Shown here: piece by piece, positions 12,801 to 26,035 of the stretch
Layout of the letters: each line of letters starts with the position of its first letter
Position numbering within the stretch: position 1 is the stretch's first letter
Assembly: GCF_030848805.1 (NCBI RefSeq)
Contig: NC_092362.1
Span: forward strand, 7,316,001-7,380,000
Reading direction: 5' to 3'
Source of the DNA: Temnothorax longispinosus
Taxonomy: Eukaryota > Arthropoda > Insecta > Hymenoptera > Formicidae
Length of the DNA stretch: 64,000 nucleotides
Translations under genes and position numbers: made by a program
The notes under the pieces: model-generated
Told to the model about the DNA's origin: nothing
Databases searched by the model: none
What the model saw: only the letters and a program-made list of their open reading frames with translations

Positions 12801-15800
12801 CAATATCGAGATAGTATCACGCCGCAAACGTTATGTATGTGATTACTTTTGCGTTACCTTGTAGATTATTACCTCTAGATTGTAGACTATATTGTAGATT
12901 GTAGTTTTTCATTAGTTGTGTGGATTTTTGAAAATCATAGATCGTGCGATCGATGAAGAAGCACAATACTGGCGAGCCACGAGACTGCATGAAAAGCGCA
13001 AATTGGCTGTGTAGACCGACCGACGTCTACCACCGCACCGATTCAATTATAGTCAGAGGATCGTATAACGCTTCAAGTTCGAGAGAAGAGAAGATCACGC
13101 GTGGAATAGTTTGCTATTTCCCAAGGGCGGAAAGTTCCGAAACAGCATGATCCACTCCTCGTCGGATAACGGCTCCCATCAGGGGAGTCATCGTCGTTCG
13201 ATAGTGCGTAGGTATCTACCGCTAACTAACCAGCGATACTATCAACCTCGGTCTGGTTGCGAACAATGGTCGGTCGGTGGGCTGTTGGCATGCGAGCGTG
13301 GAAATTATCCGATCTGAATAAAACGAGCTGAGTGGGAGACGAATTGCAGGGAATAATGTCTATCTGATATTTGAAGAAACGAGGTACGAAGATTACAAAG
13401 CTACATTCATATATAGCTGCATACTTCAATTTTAAAAACCACAGTTTATTCTAAAAATTTTGAAGAATAAAGAATATTAATTTTGTTTTAATATTTTTTT
13501 ATATTCATCGAGAGATAGAATAGTACCAAAAAAATTTTGTTTTCAAGTTAAATAAATCACTGTGCAATTAGGGGAGTGTAATCAAATAATCAAGTAATCA
13601 AATTATTTTATATAAAATTTTGATAAGTTGTAACGATCGACAAGCTTCGAAAAGAGCTTTAAGAAGACTGGACGAAGAGGAAGTTGTTGCGGAGGCAAAA
13701 CTCAGACAAGGAGAGAGGTAAAAGAGAGAGGATTTTGCAGGGAAAAAAGAGGGAAAGAAAGAGAGAGAGAAAGAGAGACGGTGAAAGTTGGGTTACGGAG
13801 GTAGGAGTAGCATGTATAAAATGATTCATCGAGTTGTGGGTAGCAGGAAACCCTTGATTGAATCAACGAGGAGGGACAGACGAATAGGTAGGACTTACAG
13901 AAAATTCTCGGAATCGCGAAATCACCAGGATGCGGTGCTGTATGTTAATCGCTTCTAGAAAGGAAAAAATCTTGACGCGTTACGAAAAAATTAGAACTGG
14001 ATATTGATTACCAAATAATAATAGTAGCATTGACAAATAACAATAATGAAATAAAATAAATTATTATATAATAATAATGTTTCAATGCTGAATAAAGAAT
14101 TCAACATAATTAATGTACTAATTTTTTTTAAATTGTAAGAATTAATTTAAATTTAACCTTCTCGCTTGCTTTTTCGTAAACTCAATCAGATAAATCTAAT
14201 TTTGGTTTTTTCAATTTTTAAAATTATCTTTCTCGCGCCTCTGAAACAAGTTACACTGGTGTTGCATTCAAAATTCCTCAGTTGCACTCGCTCTAATTTC
14301 GTGAAACTTTATGACACCGTTTGAGACTAAACGTAAAAGGAGTCGAAGAGTAAGGCCTTATTTAACAAAAATTGGCGTATTTCTCAGGAAACAAAGTACT
14401 CGACGGCGTTCTGCTCAGCGAGCTGGTGCTACCGCGTGGTGCTACGTAGTTATCGGGATGCGGAAGTGAAAAACGCGTGAGAATCTTTCTCTCACGCAGA
14501 TACTTCCCCGTATGTGCTTCTCTCTTCGAGAACCGCGAAAATGCCTGTAGGGCACTTGAAAAAACGCCCCGAAGATAGAAAAGAGAGAGCAGAGAGCAAA
14601 CCCTTTCAGGAGAGAAAGAAAGAGAGCACGTAAAGCGGTAGCTCCTCTCTCGGAGCTCGGAATTTCAGGAGGCGAATGCAAACTACTGCCGTAGGGGGAC
14701 GGTGCGGCGGCCGACAGGGTCTTGGAGAGAAAGGAAAGTCTCCTAGACGCGGATGCTGCGAATCCTCGCGCCCGATACCGTACACAATTTCTTACACAAC
14801 GGAGAGCCGTTTGCGCCGTCGGAATCGATCGTGGAGCGGGCTAGGACTAGTTACGATAAGCGCGAGCAATTTCGCCTCCTCCGTGAGTCATGTATCGGTC
14901 GCAATGGTAATGTCGGAAGGGCGTATACGTATAATGCTACGCTCCACGACGCAATTCAGCCGTGGGCCGTAATAAACCTCCTCCTTTTCTTGTCCCCCTC
15001 CGGACAACGACGAACATGAGTGTTCTCATAACCAAGTTCTTCTTATTCCCGTACTTTTTCGTCTTGACAATAGGATAGACTGGTCGGTGAATACCGGGGT
15101 GGTTCGCAAAATACTCTCATTTTAATACGACATCAATTCTAGATCGTTGCAATTATATGAGAAACGCTATGACAGTGTCGTACAGCTTCGTTCTTAAATT
15201 GTTTAGCGGTTTTTTATGATATGCCAGTGTGAAAAAATTAAAACAAGAAAGATGTAACACTTATGAGATTACCTATAATCTTATTAATTTTTTGTAATGC
15301 GAAGTATCAAAATGGTGTACTAATGAGGTCACTCATGAAAATAAAATTATAATTAATTATAGGTTACACTAATATATTTAAATATCAAATCCGTAATCAA
15401 AGAAACCAATTTCTATATTTCAGTTGCTATTTATAGCCACAACCTCATTATAATTATAATTAATTTACTATGAGCTTAGCAGCTTATTGCTTACAGACAT
15501 GTGTATTCTGTCAACGTTTGCCCTCCGGCGTGCTAACGAGTCGCTGCTCAGCGTTAATGAGCCCACCTCCACGGACTGATTAGTTGCAATAGTTACATCC
15601 TATTTAGTTACATAAAGTAGGATAAGAGCCCTTAAGTAGGAAGCATTATACGCGTTCGCGTATTATTACAAAGAGTGTTTTCTCTCGAATGAAATAATGA
15701 GCTTAATAATATAACAGCTGGGAATATCCAAAATTTTGCGGCTTATCAAGAAGTTGCTAAACTTTCTAAGAGAAGCTTAGCCAAATATTGGAATGTAAAA

Positions 15801-18800
15801 TATCATGTTACGTTAATTGTGATTAATAATACACAATGTATTCGTAATGCAATTTACACAATGTATTTTAACGCTATGACTTTATCATGACAATTATTAT
15901 GTAACTCCACTTTTTATCTCTCCATCAGTTTCTTCTCGAATAACTTCAGATTTATTCCTTCACATACACACATACACACATTTATGTTTTTAATATATTT
16001 TTATGTAGACACACACGTATCCTTCGATAATATGGTAATAATCCCTGTTATGACAAACGGGAAATATCGCCACCTTTATTATTCCCTTCCTCAAATCAAC
16101 CGCGAACGGCCGATTCATCGTTCTAGATAGCATGTACGTCATCGCACGCTCATAATCACGTACACGTGCACACGCATATATGCGTCGCGTTACGTAAGAC
16201 ATCCAGGGGATGACCTTATGGCGCGTGTCTTTCGTGACGAAGTGCCGTTCGCGATTAACCCCGATGATATCGGACGATCCTTAACGCGGCCGCGGAAAAT
16301 CGATCTCCTGTTTGCCGTGACTCATTCCTTCCATGACTACATCCTATATGCAAATTCAATTCGCAAGCTATTTGTGATAGCGACATATAATTCATTGTTT
16401 ACATTGTCGCATTATTTAATACATCTCAATGAAATCTCTCGAAAGACAATCAAGTAATAAGATTTCACTAATGCAATCTGAAGACCATCTTATTTGTACC
16501 GATATAAGCGTCTCGACTAATAGCTTGCAGAATTTATGTGGAAGATTATAGTCAACGCATTTGGGCACCGTCACGCTTGTACGTATTTCACCAAAATTTA
16601 TGAAACAAAAAGCGCTACACTGAGCACAGTTGTTCTTATTCGGACTATCATATTTTAAAATATAACCGATGTCTATAATCTATTATCATTGTCGCTCACT
16701 TGAGCGGCTGCATCTCACGCCTAAGTGATGATAAAATCCGGAAACTGGTTGTGTCACGTAGGGGCAAACGTACGCTCTTTAATGCTCGCGATAGCGTACA
16801 AAATAGCCATGCATCATGCCCCTCACTGAAATCACATAAGATGATGTAACGCGCCACGCGATGAGGAGCAATTACATCGTCCTGTCGACGCATCGATCGG
16901 AACGATCATTAACGCCGTTCACTTCGACAGATTCGCACGAGTTCCGTTCTCTCGTGTGCAATCAAAGAAATGATGCGGGAGATGTGGCAGACCGCAAATC
17001 TGAATCGATCCTGAACGTAAATCCGGCATCGAAATTTCCTCTTTGTGAGAATTCAAGCCCTTCTCTCGCTCCGGAATTATTAGATTAAAACTTAGCGATC
17101 CACTGGAAACATTACACACATTCAAGGACAATCGTGTGAAGGTTTGTGAATTCGTAAATTTTATGATGACCTTAATCGAAGAGTGCGCCGTATGATTCGT
17201 CATTAAATCTTGAAGACATTCAAGAGTTCTCCATTTGTACGTAATAGCTACAGAAAAGTACTTGCCGTATCACGCGTTGATAAATTATAATATCGCATCA
17301 TACGCGACAGATCCGATCCTGTTTCAGAGAGGAATTATCCGCGCGTATCAAATCCTTTCGCAGACCAATTAAGACTTCTCGAGTAAAACGCGTGATTCCG
17401 CGATACTTTTCTCAACGACGACGTGATACGTGTGGATTACGGAGGGTCAAGCTTGTGATTTTTTCATTCGCCGCTTCTCGTCGAGTGGTGATCTACACGC
17501 GCGGAAGCAAAAAAGAGAAAAAAAAGATTGAGGGAGGACGGGAAGTTGTGTTGAATACAGGGATCCTCTACCTTTACGTACAAGGAAAAGAAGAGCTGAG
17601 TAGGTAGAGTAGGCGGCGAAGAAGAGAGAAAGAGACGGAGGCAAAGACGCGAATGAGAGAGAGTAGCAGAGTAGTCGCTTTGGTTCTCTCTCACTCTCTC
17701 TTTCTCTTTCTCTCTTGCAGGGATGAATAATTCAGTGCAGGCGCGCATTGTTGGACGCGCCCATGTACAGTCCCGTATGTACACGAACTCGCGAGGTGCG
17801 TCAGGAATGAAATTGTCTGCTAGATGCAGTCGGCGAGACTCCGATCATTCGTACGTTAGCAGTCGCGCTTGTAAAAGCTTCATCAAACAGAATCGCACAA
17901 AAGGAATCCAGCGGAATTAATGGTGAACTGCGGGGCATCTTTACCCAGGATCATTTCGCCACAGTTATTCGATTGAAACCCGGTTATTCGGTTGAAATCT
18001 AATTGTTCAAATGAAATCTAATTCAAAATTAAAATTAGAAAGGCTGAAAAATTGCGTAAACTATCATCAGGAAGTTATTTATTAAAGTTATTTTAGAATC
18101 AAAGAGAGAAAATCATTAAATTCCACTAAATTATCACTTAAAACTTTCCAGTTCTTCTGTAATTGAAGAAAAAATACCCCGAGTTTTTTCCTGAAGAAGC
18201 GCGAAAATTCTACCTCAAATATCGTAAATATTAACTTGCATTTCGGAGAGCTAAAATTCAGAATATATGGAGATCTCTGATAGAGAAAATCATTATCATG
18301 CTGTACTAACGAGCCGCAACTTATATATCATCGCCCACATAACCCTGTCACCGGTAGGACTGGTCGGTCAGGATTTAAGAAGCAGGTCAGGGATGCGTTT
18401 CGTGCAGCCAAATCCTCTCCCTTTTCCTTTCTTCTCTTTTTTCTTTTCGTGCTCTATGCAAGAATTTCGCCCTATTTCACTATGTCAAAGCCGAAGCCGT
18501 GTATATTTGTCTGATTTGACGGTTACAGATAACAAAAAATCACGCTTACTTGCAAAATTATCTCCGATTTTTAGACACTTTTAATGGAATAAACATCGAT
18601 TTGATTAAATTCTTCAATATTACTCATGTCAGTTATACACAAAGTTATTAAGAAAAATTAATGTCAAATATATGGCAACTTCGGATATATCTATATAATA
18701 TCAATATATTATTATTGAAACTAATTTTGTATTTCGGGAAAATCGTATTGTTACAACGTTCCGTTTCGCTCAACGCCGCCGAGAACGTCTAATCGCTTGT

Positions 18801-20076
18801 GCGAATCTCCGCGGGTAGTCTAACTTAATCAAGCCTATCTGGCTCAAATAGGTGCTTTTATCGCATTTAGCGTTTACAATCGCCTTCTACGCACGCGAGA
18901 ATGGGGTTAAGGTCGAAAATACACAAATTTGGTAAACCAGTAGAATATACAATCTCCCGAACATCGACGCAGTAATGTCCGAGAGAAACCTCGGGGATTA
19001 TTTTGATATAAAAATTATTTTTCTAATTTTACGATCGTTCTGACAATCAGAAAACTTAAATTTTAATTGAACGCATTCTTCGTTTTAATAAATGACTTTC
19101 AAGTTTCAATATTTTGTGACTTTGTGATAGATATTAAAAAGACGACGGCAAGAGAGACCGAATTCCGGACAAGACAAATCGATTTTTCGCCATTTCGTTA
19201 GCCGGAAACCAGGCGGCACGACAGCTGCAGGGTGAGTGCACCTGGCTGTTTATACAGGGTGGTTCTCGTAACATTTGCACACGATGGTGCTCCGTTTCCT
19301 GTCTGATCAAATCAAAATCCGACGTTGTTTTTTTTAACTTTACACAATCGACAAATATTAAATCAATTTTTTATATGTATCAAACATGCAACTAAACGCA
19401 TTTTTTTTTAATTTTATACAACTTTTAGACATAATTATATTATTTAATTAAAAATAAAATAATTTTAGAAAATTCTTAATTTTGGTGTCATTTCTGTTGC
19501 TTATGTCTTACATATGTCTCCGCTTCGTGCTTTCTTTTCAATGAAATTTCAATGCTAAAGGCATTTACACTGCAATTACGCTGGTCGCAATAGTCATTAG
19601 CGCTATATCTCGTGCCAATTAAGATTGCATTATCGTTTATTTCTCCGATACACTTGTAACATTTCATTATATATTCTCGTAAGGAATCATGTTCCCAATT
19701 TTACACAAGCTTCCACGCAAAAGAATTTATTTTACACCGATATTTTCAAGGGAAACCCTTTATGCTTCAGGGGACACCCTATAATGCCCTATATGGACAT
19801 TCCACGGTGGTGTATCGTTAGCTACGTTAACCGACTAAAATCTTCCTTCGGTTGCGCATTCGTACGAATTCATACGAGCCTGCTTTGGCTTCGGGCCTTA
19901 TATGTCAAAACGAAGAGAGAGAGGGGGGAGAGAGAGAACCAGGGACACGCGAACAGCTGTGCGGCCCCTTTTGCGGAGCGCCTTTTAAAACGGTTGCTCA
20001 TTCGTCCGGTAAGCTTGTCTTTCACGACTACGAGAAAACGTTCTTTCGCGTGGCGCGTGACTTCGAGCCTATATAT

Positions 20077-20287
20077 TCTCAACCACGTCTCGTCTCGTCT
20101 CGTTTCGTTTCGTCGCGCCGTTCGTCTTTATTCTAGATCTGAATCGCGCTTTCCTGCTCGGAAATATGAATTATGCAATCCAAGATAGAGAAACGGTGAG
20201 GTTTTCGCGACGGATGAAGATTTCCCGCGTCGACGACCGCTCGGAATCTTGTAGTCGCAGTCGCAGTCGCAGTCACAGTCGCAGCTA
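20077..20287. repeat. Short-period repeats (TCTCG-like and CGCAGT-like)
   Basis: Two simple-repeat clusters occur. At about 20087-20115 there are reiterated CGTCT/CGTTT pentamers. At about 20252-20285 there are five to six copies of AGTCGC/AGTCAC hexamers. Both give spurious open frames. Confidence 0.75.
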
Positions 20288-22072
20288 GTCTTGTTTTGAT
20301 GATGGGACGAAGCTGTGACATAGCGCGATAAGCATGCTGTCGAAAGAAAGAAGGTGTAGAGATGAGTCAGTTACATGCGGATACACCTAAATCCTCGGTG
20401 ATGATTTGAAAGATGTAGCGAGTCGTTGTTTCTCTGCTTCGTGATATACCTATATTTCAGATCTTCGAGTTGAGCCCTCTGTTAACTGTACAAGTTGTTG
20501 TACGCGTTGCCGTTATAAATAAAGATTTCAAGAGAAAAGATTTCAGGCGCGTTTAAGCATGCGTCAAAATCTCCGGCGATGTTCTCTTTCGAGCATGCTA
20601 TGAATAAATCATCCCAAGAACTGCTTGACGTCTCAAAGTGGAGTGCTCTGACGATTATGCAAGTTATGACATACGTAGCGACACACACATGAAAATTTCT
20701 TTATTGAATACCTCTCGACGATGTATAATGCTTCATTACTTTCGCACAAGAATCTTTTAGTTAAGAAACCACCTATTTTTAGCTTCTAATTTTGATATTT
20801 ATTCATCAGAGATTCTCGATTTTACAATAAAAACGCTTTAGATCATTGCGTGCGATGCCCGTTCAATTTAACATCCGCGACAGCTGCAACAGCCGATTAC
20901 GAATTTCACGGCGAGGTCAGGCACAAAAAAAAGGAACGATAATTGGCTGCGCGCGGTTAAATCGCGCACGAGAGAACGCTCGGCACCGGTCATCGAACGA
21001 CAAGCGTAATTCTCGGCGATCAGAGTTCTCTGTGTCGCATCTTCTATGGAGAATTAAAATGCTTGTCGTCGAGCACGTGCTAACCGGTTGTTAAGAGATC
21101 GCATTTAATTCGCCGGTCAAACCCTTCGAACGTATTACGCTTGATATGCGCGCGTGAATCAGCGTGGCACGATTTTAAAAGTCACGAAATCACGAAACGA
21201 TTAAAACGACCGTGGTCCGTTCATATACACATCAATTAAAAAAAAAAGGTTTATTTCATGTTACTTTCCGATTTTGCCAAGAGTAGAATTTCTGTATTCA
21301 ACACTTATATCTTATCTCATGGGACGTTACTTGCTTAATGCAATTGATAATCGGCGATTGGAATAACAATTTATGGTGGATGAGTGTCGCACTGCTTGTA
21401 CATTCGCGCTAAAATTGGACAACGAATGACTCTCGTCTAAGAAAAGAAAAACCCCTCCTGACGCATCTGCGACAATTCCGCATATGGGGATGCCCCTCCC
21501 TCTCTCTTGCCATGCAGAAATGATGCGCGTGCGGAAACCGCGAAGAGATCGCTCGTGGGAAAATGGGATTTTTTTTTAAGAGCGCGTAACGGGTCGCGCT
21601 AGGAAAATGAACAGACCACCGGGCCGGAGTTACAGTTAACGCTCTCGTTTCGCCGATACGTTGTGCCTTTCTTCCACTCCTTCTTCTTGTCCTTCGCGAC
21701 GTCGCGCTATTCCTCTATCGCGGCTTGGCTCGTTACCAACATCGGCATTCTTAGACACGTAAAGAAAGGAAGCCGCTATGATATTTTCTCGTTTGTAAAA
21801 GACGAGAGTAGCGTCTCGAGGCGTATCGAGAAACGGATTCGCATTTCTCCGACGAAAACGACGCTCGTAAATATTCAAAGTGCCTAAATGCCCGACATAT
21901 CTGAATTTGGCGCGCGTGTATTGCCGTAATATTGTACATTGTACTCTATTCTCGTGTCCTGCGTACATCATTCAGCGTAACAATATTTCGCATAGTATTG
22001 AAATATATTCGCTTATATATTTGTTAATATCATTACGTTGCTACGTATTAAATAAAATTAAATTCATTACAA

Positions 22073-22572
22073 TATACAAGGTGTTCCTGAAGTGACTATT
22101 TAGTTTACAAAATAATAGGAATTCTAAAAATCACATTTAAAACATGAAAATATGTATATATTTAAATAAAATACGTATTGTATGGGTCTAATTTAATTAT
22201 TAGTTACATCGTGACTATCAATGTTTCTACAGATTTTAAAGGGATCCACTGTTTCGCGAAATATACGTTGCAAATGTTATCTTTTGAACCGCTTCACTAA
22301 TATGATTTCGAAGATCACAGCTATGTCTCTAATTGGGTTTCATTAATAGTAAGTCTAAAGTTTATCGTAGAAGAATTAGAGATATAGCTGATCTTCGATT
22401 GTATTACTGAAACGATTCAAAAGATAACACCTAGCAATGCTTGAATGTGTTTCACGAAACAATTGATCGTTTTGAAATTTGCAGAGACATTGATGTGTTT
22501 TTTTCATGCCTTAAAGGTGTTTTTATCATTCCTATTTCACAAAATAGAGTCACTTTGGAAATACTCTGTATA
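22073..22572. mobile_element. Palindromic inverted-repeat element with TACA(A/G)-type ends
   Basis: The left end TATACAAGGTGTTCCTGAAG, continuing TGACTATTT...AATAGGAAT, matches the reverse complement of the right end, which reads TATACAGAGTATTTCCAAAG then TGACTCTATTTTGTGAAATAGGAAT. The interior is also largely palindromic, with ATCTTTTGAA, AGATCACAGCTAT and CTCTAATT on the left mirrored on the right at 22370-22430. The length is about 500 bp and TA lies at each end (22073-22074, 22571-22572), consistent with a mariner-like MITE. It ends about 200 bp from the donor of the alternative Rapgap1 first exon. No transposase is present. Confidence 0.75.
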
Positions 22573-22767
22573 TTTTTTACAATATATATCGTGTGGGTTC
22601 AATAGTTTTATCCTATATGGCAAAAATTTAATTACATTTAAAATTTCATATTTCAAAAAAGCTGGAAACAATGAGGGATTCCTATTTGCCTGAGGTGTCT
22701 TGTTTAGATAGCCGCAGGTAGGCGCATCAGCATTGCATCTTTGGGACGTGGAGGGGGAGGGACTCAC

Positions 22768-22908
22768 CTGCGACAGGAGCTTTGGGAAAGTGTGCGAGTG
22801 ACTGTTGTGTCCGGCTGACCGCTCCGCTCTCTGTTGTTGCTGTTCCTGCTGTTGCTGCGCCGCGGCCTCCGATCTGAGATCGTGCCTCCATCTCAGTACC
22901 CCCATCAT
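22768..22908 (-). CDS. Rapgap1: Alternative first coding exon of Rapgap1 (GoLoco-less isoform)
   Basis: This 47-codon exon starts with tandem ATGs at 22908 (MMGVLRWRHDLRSEAAA). It continues through a glutamine-rich run (QQQQEQQQQ) and ends SHTFPKLLSQ at a perfect donor, CAG|GTGAGT. An in-frame TGA lies four codons before the first ATG and no AG acceptor lies between them, so this is a first coding exon rather than an internal one. It ends in phase 0, exactly what the exon at 6132 needs, giving ...PKLLSQ|TPRDD. It would replace the GoLoco-bearing N terminus. The sequence has no known domain; the polyQ run is typical of insect regulatory N termini. Assignment to Rapgap1 rests on strand, position between its exons and phase, not on homology. 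Confidence 0.65.
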
Positions 22909-23900
22909 AACGCGCAATCACGATAGAAATCGTCGTTTAAAAAACCACTTTCCTCGATTGATCGACGTTGCGCTCGGATTCACGGCCGACTTCACTTAGC
23001 TCGGTAATACTATACGGTATTTTATCTCGCTGTTCCTCGCTTTCGATCTGTCGGGAACGTTGAGATCGAGAACTCGGATTTCATGCGAGTTTCGCACCTT
23101 CGAACGCTCAGGGGATTTACTTTCTAAGCCTGCGGACACAGCCTTCTCGAGAGCAGGCACATGCGCGTCGTCGCCCGCGTGTTTTGGGAAGAACTCCAAC
23201 CAGTGAAGTTATCAGCTGTATCATGGATCGGCAATATCTCGACGCTGACTTCGCGCGCGTAGAATCCAAATTCCAGCCTGCGGTGCGTGCTAACGTTTCT
23301 CGATAAAATTGCGAAGAAATTACGAAGAAGTCGGTATCAGTAGCATTCTGCGCGTCGAGTTGAAGCAGCGTGTTTTTCAGGAGAAAAAAATTCCTCTCAA
23401 CGACACAAATATTCTGTCTGCCGCGTGGAGAGAAGGCAATCCGATCCTGAAACGGTGTGGAGCCTTACAGCGTCCGATCGGGTTTGAATGCGGACGCCGT
23501 TGTCCGGCGTCGACGATCTTCGTCGCCGGTCATGCTGACTGTCATTCGTCGGCTACTCCGAATTTCAGTACTCCCGAAACAAAGTGCACGCGACGCAACC
23601 TGTTTCCCGTCTCTCCCTCTCGTTCCACTCTCCGCCGTAGCTTTCGAGAACAGATCGCGACGTAGGTGGGCGACGCGAAGTTCGCCAAGTGAGGTCGGAA
23701 TAGAAAGTCACATGAGAGAATCACGGCAACGTCCTACACGATGCAACACGCGTGAGCGACTGCACGCGAGAGGACTGATTGTGGGGACAATGCGCGAGAC
23801 GGGACGAGTACGACGGTACGCGCGCGGCACCACGTGACCTCACGCCGTGAATGCGAAGACGCGACTGAGCGGCGAGCGCGCTTGTCGCTTGCCGTCTCCC
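22909..23900 (-). promoter_or_regulatory. CpG-rich 5' region, probable promoter/5'UTR of the short Rapgap1 isoform
   Basis: This stretch immediately upstream (on the minus strand) of the ATG at 22908 is much richer in GC and CpG than the surrounding introns. It holds several short upstream ATG frames, such as one starting MKSEFSIS and closed after about 20 codons. An open but ATG-less minus frame lies at 22996-23199. No TATA box or initiator could be fixed, so the exact start of transcription is unknown. Confidence 0.4.
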
Positions 23901-25904
23901 GACAGTGCCGGATAGAGAGAAGCCTGGGGGAAGGGGACGCGAACATCAGCACGTAAACCTTGGATTGTACGCGAGAAAACTGGAGCAAGTGCCTCATGTT
24001 CCCACCCCGTCGAGCGAGAGACGCCTCGGATGAAATAAAATTCGATCGTGTTGAATTTACGTAGTCTTCCTCGAAGAAGAGAAGTAAATCTCTTCCTTTC
24101 AACGTTTCCGTCGAAAGCGTCCTCGACTTATTCCGAGTTCCATTCTTCGACCGTTCGTCTGAAATATCTGTGGAAATCTGTGGAAGGCGGATCTGTGTGC
24201 ATTCGTGATGCTTTAACAAAGATTCCATCAGCGCTATACATCGCCATCGTTAAGATTACCAATCGTTTCTTGATTTTTACCCGAGAATGCGAAGCATAAA
24301 GGAATATACAAATTTCTCTTGTGCATTGCTTTTTTGCATTCTCTCACGTACTCCTCTTCAGTTTAAAACGATGATTTTCGAGGCGCCAAGTAAACAAATA
24401 ACCTACACACTAAAGGGTACCTTTTTCTTTACATCCGTCATTGTACCGTACCCGGCGCCGTAGTCGTACCCCTGGTCTCGACAGTCCTAACCGTGCCCTC
24501 GTCCGTCACCCCGCGACGCATCGGTCTGTCGTTCTTAAAACTCTCACCATCGAGCTGCAAATGTTGCCACGGTCGTCGCCATCGAGCTCGTAAACTCGAT
24601 TCTTCCTGAAACCGCACGCTCTTCTCTAGCCGCAACTAATCCCAATCAATTTGGTCAGATCGTGCTTTTCGATATTTTACGGTTGTTCCGTTGACAAGTT
24701 CTTCATTTTCCGACCGGGCGAACCTGAATCGACTGGCGCCGGGGTCCCTATTAAAGTCTCGAATATTTCAAAAAAAAAAGCTGGTATCGCAAAATCTCTT
24801 CTTCGCAGAAACCTCCCTCGTCTGTGTAATTTAGAACCTACGTGGTTTGAACATAAATCGGCATAGAAAAATTCTTATAAAAATACATACAGAGCATCTG
24901 ATAATAGGTGTAACACCGCTCGTAAGCAGGTACAGCAGGTTAAAGGCTGAATGAAAAAGTTCTTTATCATTTTGCGATTTTTTCAATAATAAATAAATGA
25001 GAAATTAATTAATAAAGATCTGTGAACATGTATCCGCACGATTCAAACAAAAGACAGCTTGGCGCGGCATCGCTGATTGCGGTTGCTATGCGTGCGGCGG
25101 GGCATTGAGAGATGTGCGTTTCTAACAACGGCCAATAATGTGTAACACTGGGCTATCTTTTGCCGCTGAATCGATGCACGCTCATTCGCAGATCTTAATT
25201 ATTTAACTTTTCAATAATTATTACGAAAATCACAAATACAAGACTTTTCTATTCAGTTTAACCCGCTCTATCCACGAACGCGAACGGTATTACACGGATT
25301 GTCATCGGACATCCTGCACAATTTTTCTCGTTTTGTTTTTCTATCGAGTCTTGTTGCGTCAAATGTAGGTTGACGGCAAATTAGATATCGCTGAAGAAAT
25401 TAGAAAAAAATGATATTTTATCGATTTAACCAAATATGTTCTGTCTAAGTAAGTCTAACTAAGTAAGTCGAAACGATTGTTATTCCTACTATCTAATAAA
25501 TTATTATTATTTATATTTAAACTAACATCTTTTTATTTTTTGCTCGGAGATTGGTCGTGTGACATGTATATTTAAATTAAAAGAAAAATAAACTTTTTCG
25601 AATGTGTCACACATGTCGGGACCAACTATGCCAAATTCGATACACTGCTTCTATTGATAACTGTTAGTCGCAGGAAATTTTAAATATCTCCTTCCTATTT
25701 ATATATTACAAAAAAGCAAAAATTTTAATAGGAAATGACGAGCGCTCAAGTAACGCAGCTCTAACTGCGGAGCAATGACGAACGTGATATGATGCTTTTC
25801 GAGGTCGAAGTTCGCGAAATTCATTCGCGTACAGAAGCCTTTCAAGAGCAAGGTGAGCCCTTGGCATCCGCATGGTAACGACAGGTGGTACGGAAGGTGA
25901 AACC

Positions 25905-26035
25905 GAGAGGAAACGTAAGTTTGTGGCGAGAACCGAGGGAGAAAACCAAGGGAGAGGGAAAGAGGGAAAGGGAGAGAAGGAGAGAGAAAAAAGAGAAGAG
26001 AGAGGAGACGGAAAGAGAGAACGAGAGAGACCGGA
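25905..26035. repeat. GA-rich low-complexity tract
   Basis: This is a purine-rich run of GAGA, GGGAAAG and AGAGAG units with no fixed period. It is responsible for Arg/Glu/Lys-rich open frames here that are not genes. Confidence 0.8.

Larger units (their letters stand above)
6133..22767 (-). other. Rapgap1: Large intron of Rapgap1 (16.6 kb)
   Basis: This is non-coding sequence between the alternative first exon and the exon at 6132. It holds the triplication at 6148-7010, a GC/CpG-rich patch (about 7050-7530), a two-copy repeat (9019-9165), a perfect hairpin (9521-9568), a MITE (9712-9852), GA-rich tracts (10190-10350, 13670-13790, 17590-17715), a CpG-rich patch (about 14690-15010) and a short-period repeat at 20080-20290. 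It also contains the inverted-repeat element at 22073-22572. For the GoLoco-containing transcript the intron extends from 6133 to 31409. No convincing additional exon was found. Confidence 0.6.

Noticed and set aside
19625..20188. 187-codon plus-strand frame, and a possible element between TATACAGGGTG at 19251 and GGGGACACCCTATA at 19770
   Set aside because: The frame lacks an ATG at its start and runs through simple repeats. The two end-like motifs resemble mariner-type termini but the arms do not align further, so no element was called.
22996..23199. Open minus-strand frame upstream of the alternative first exon
   Set aside because: It has no ATG, is closed by stops on both sides and holds a short internal DNA repeat; treated as 5' untranslated or promoter sequence.
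24438..24635. Minus-strand frame with a GTGAGAG donor-like site
   Set aside because: The phase at that donor would create a stop when joined to the exon at 6132, and no family similarity is seen.
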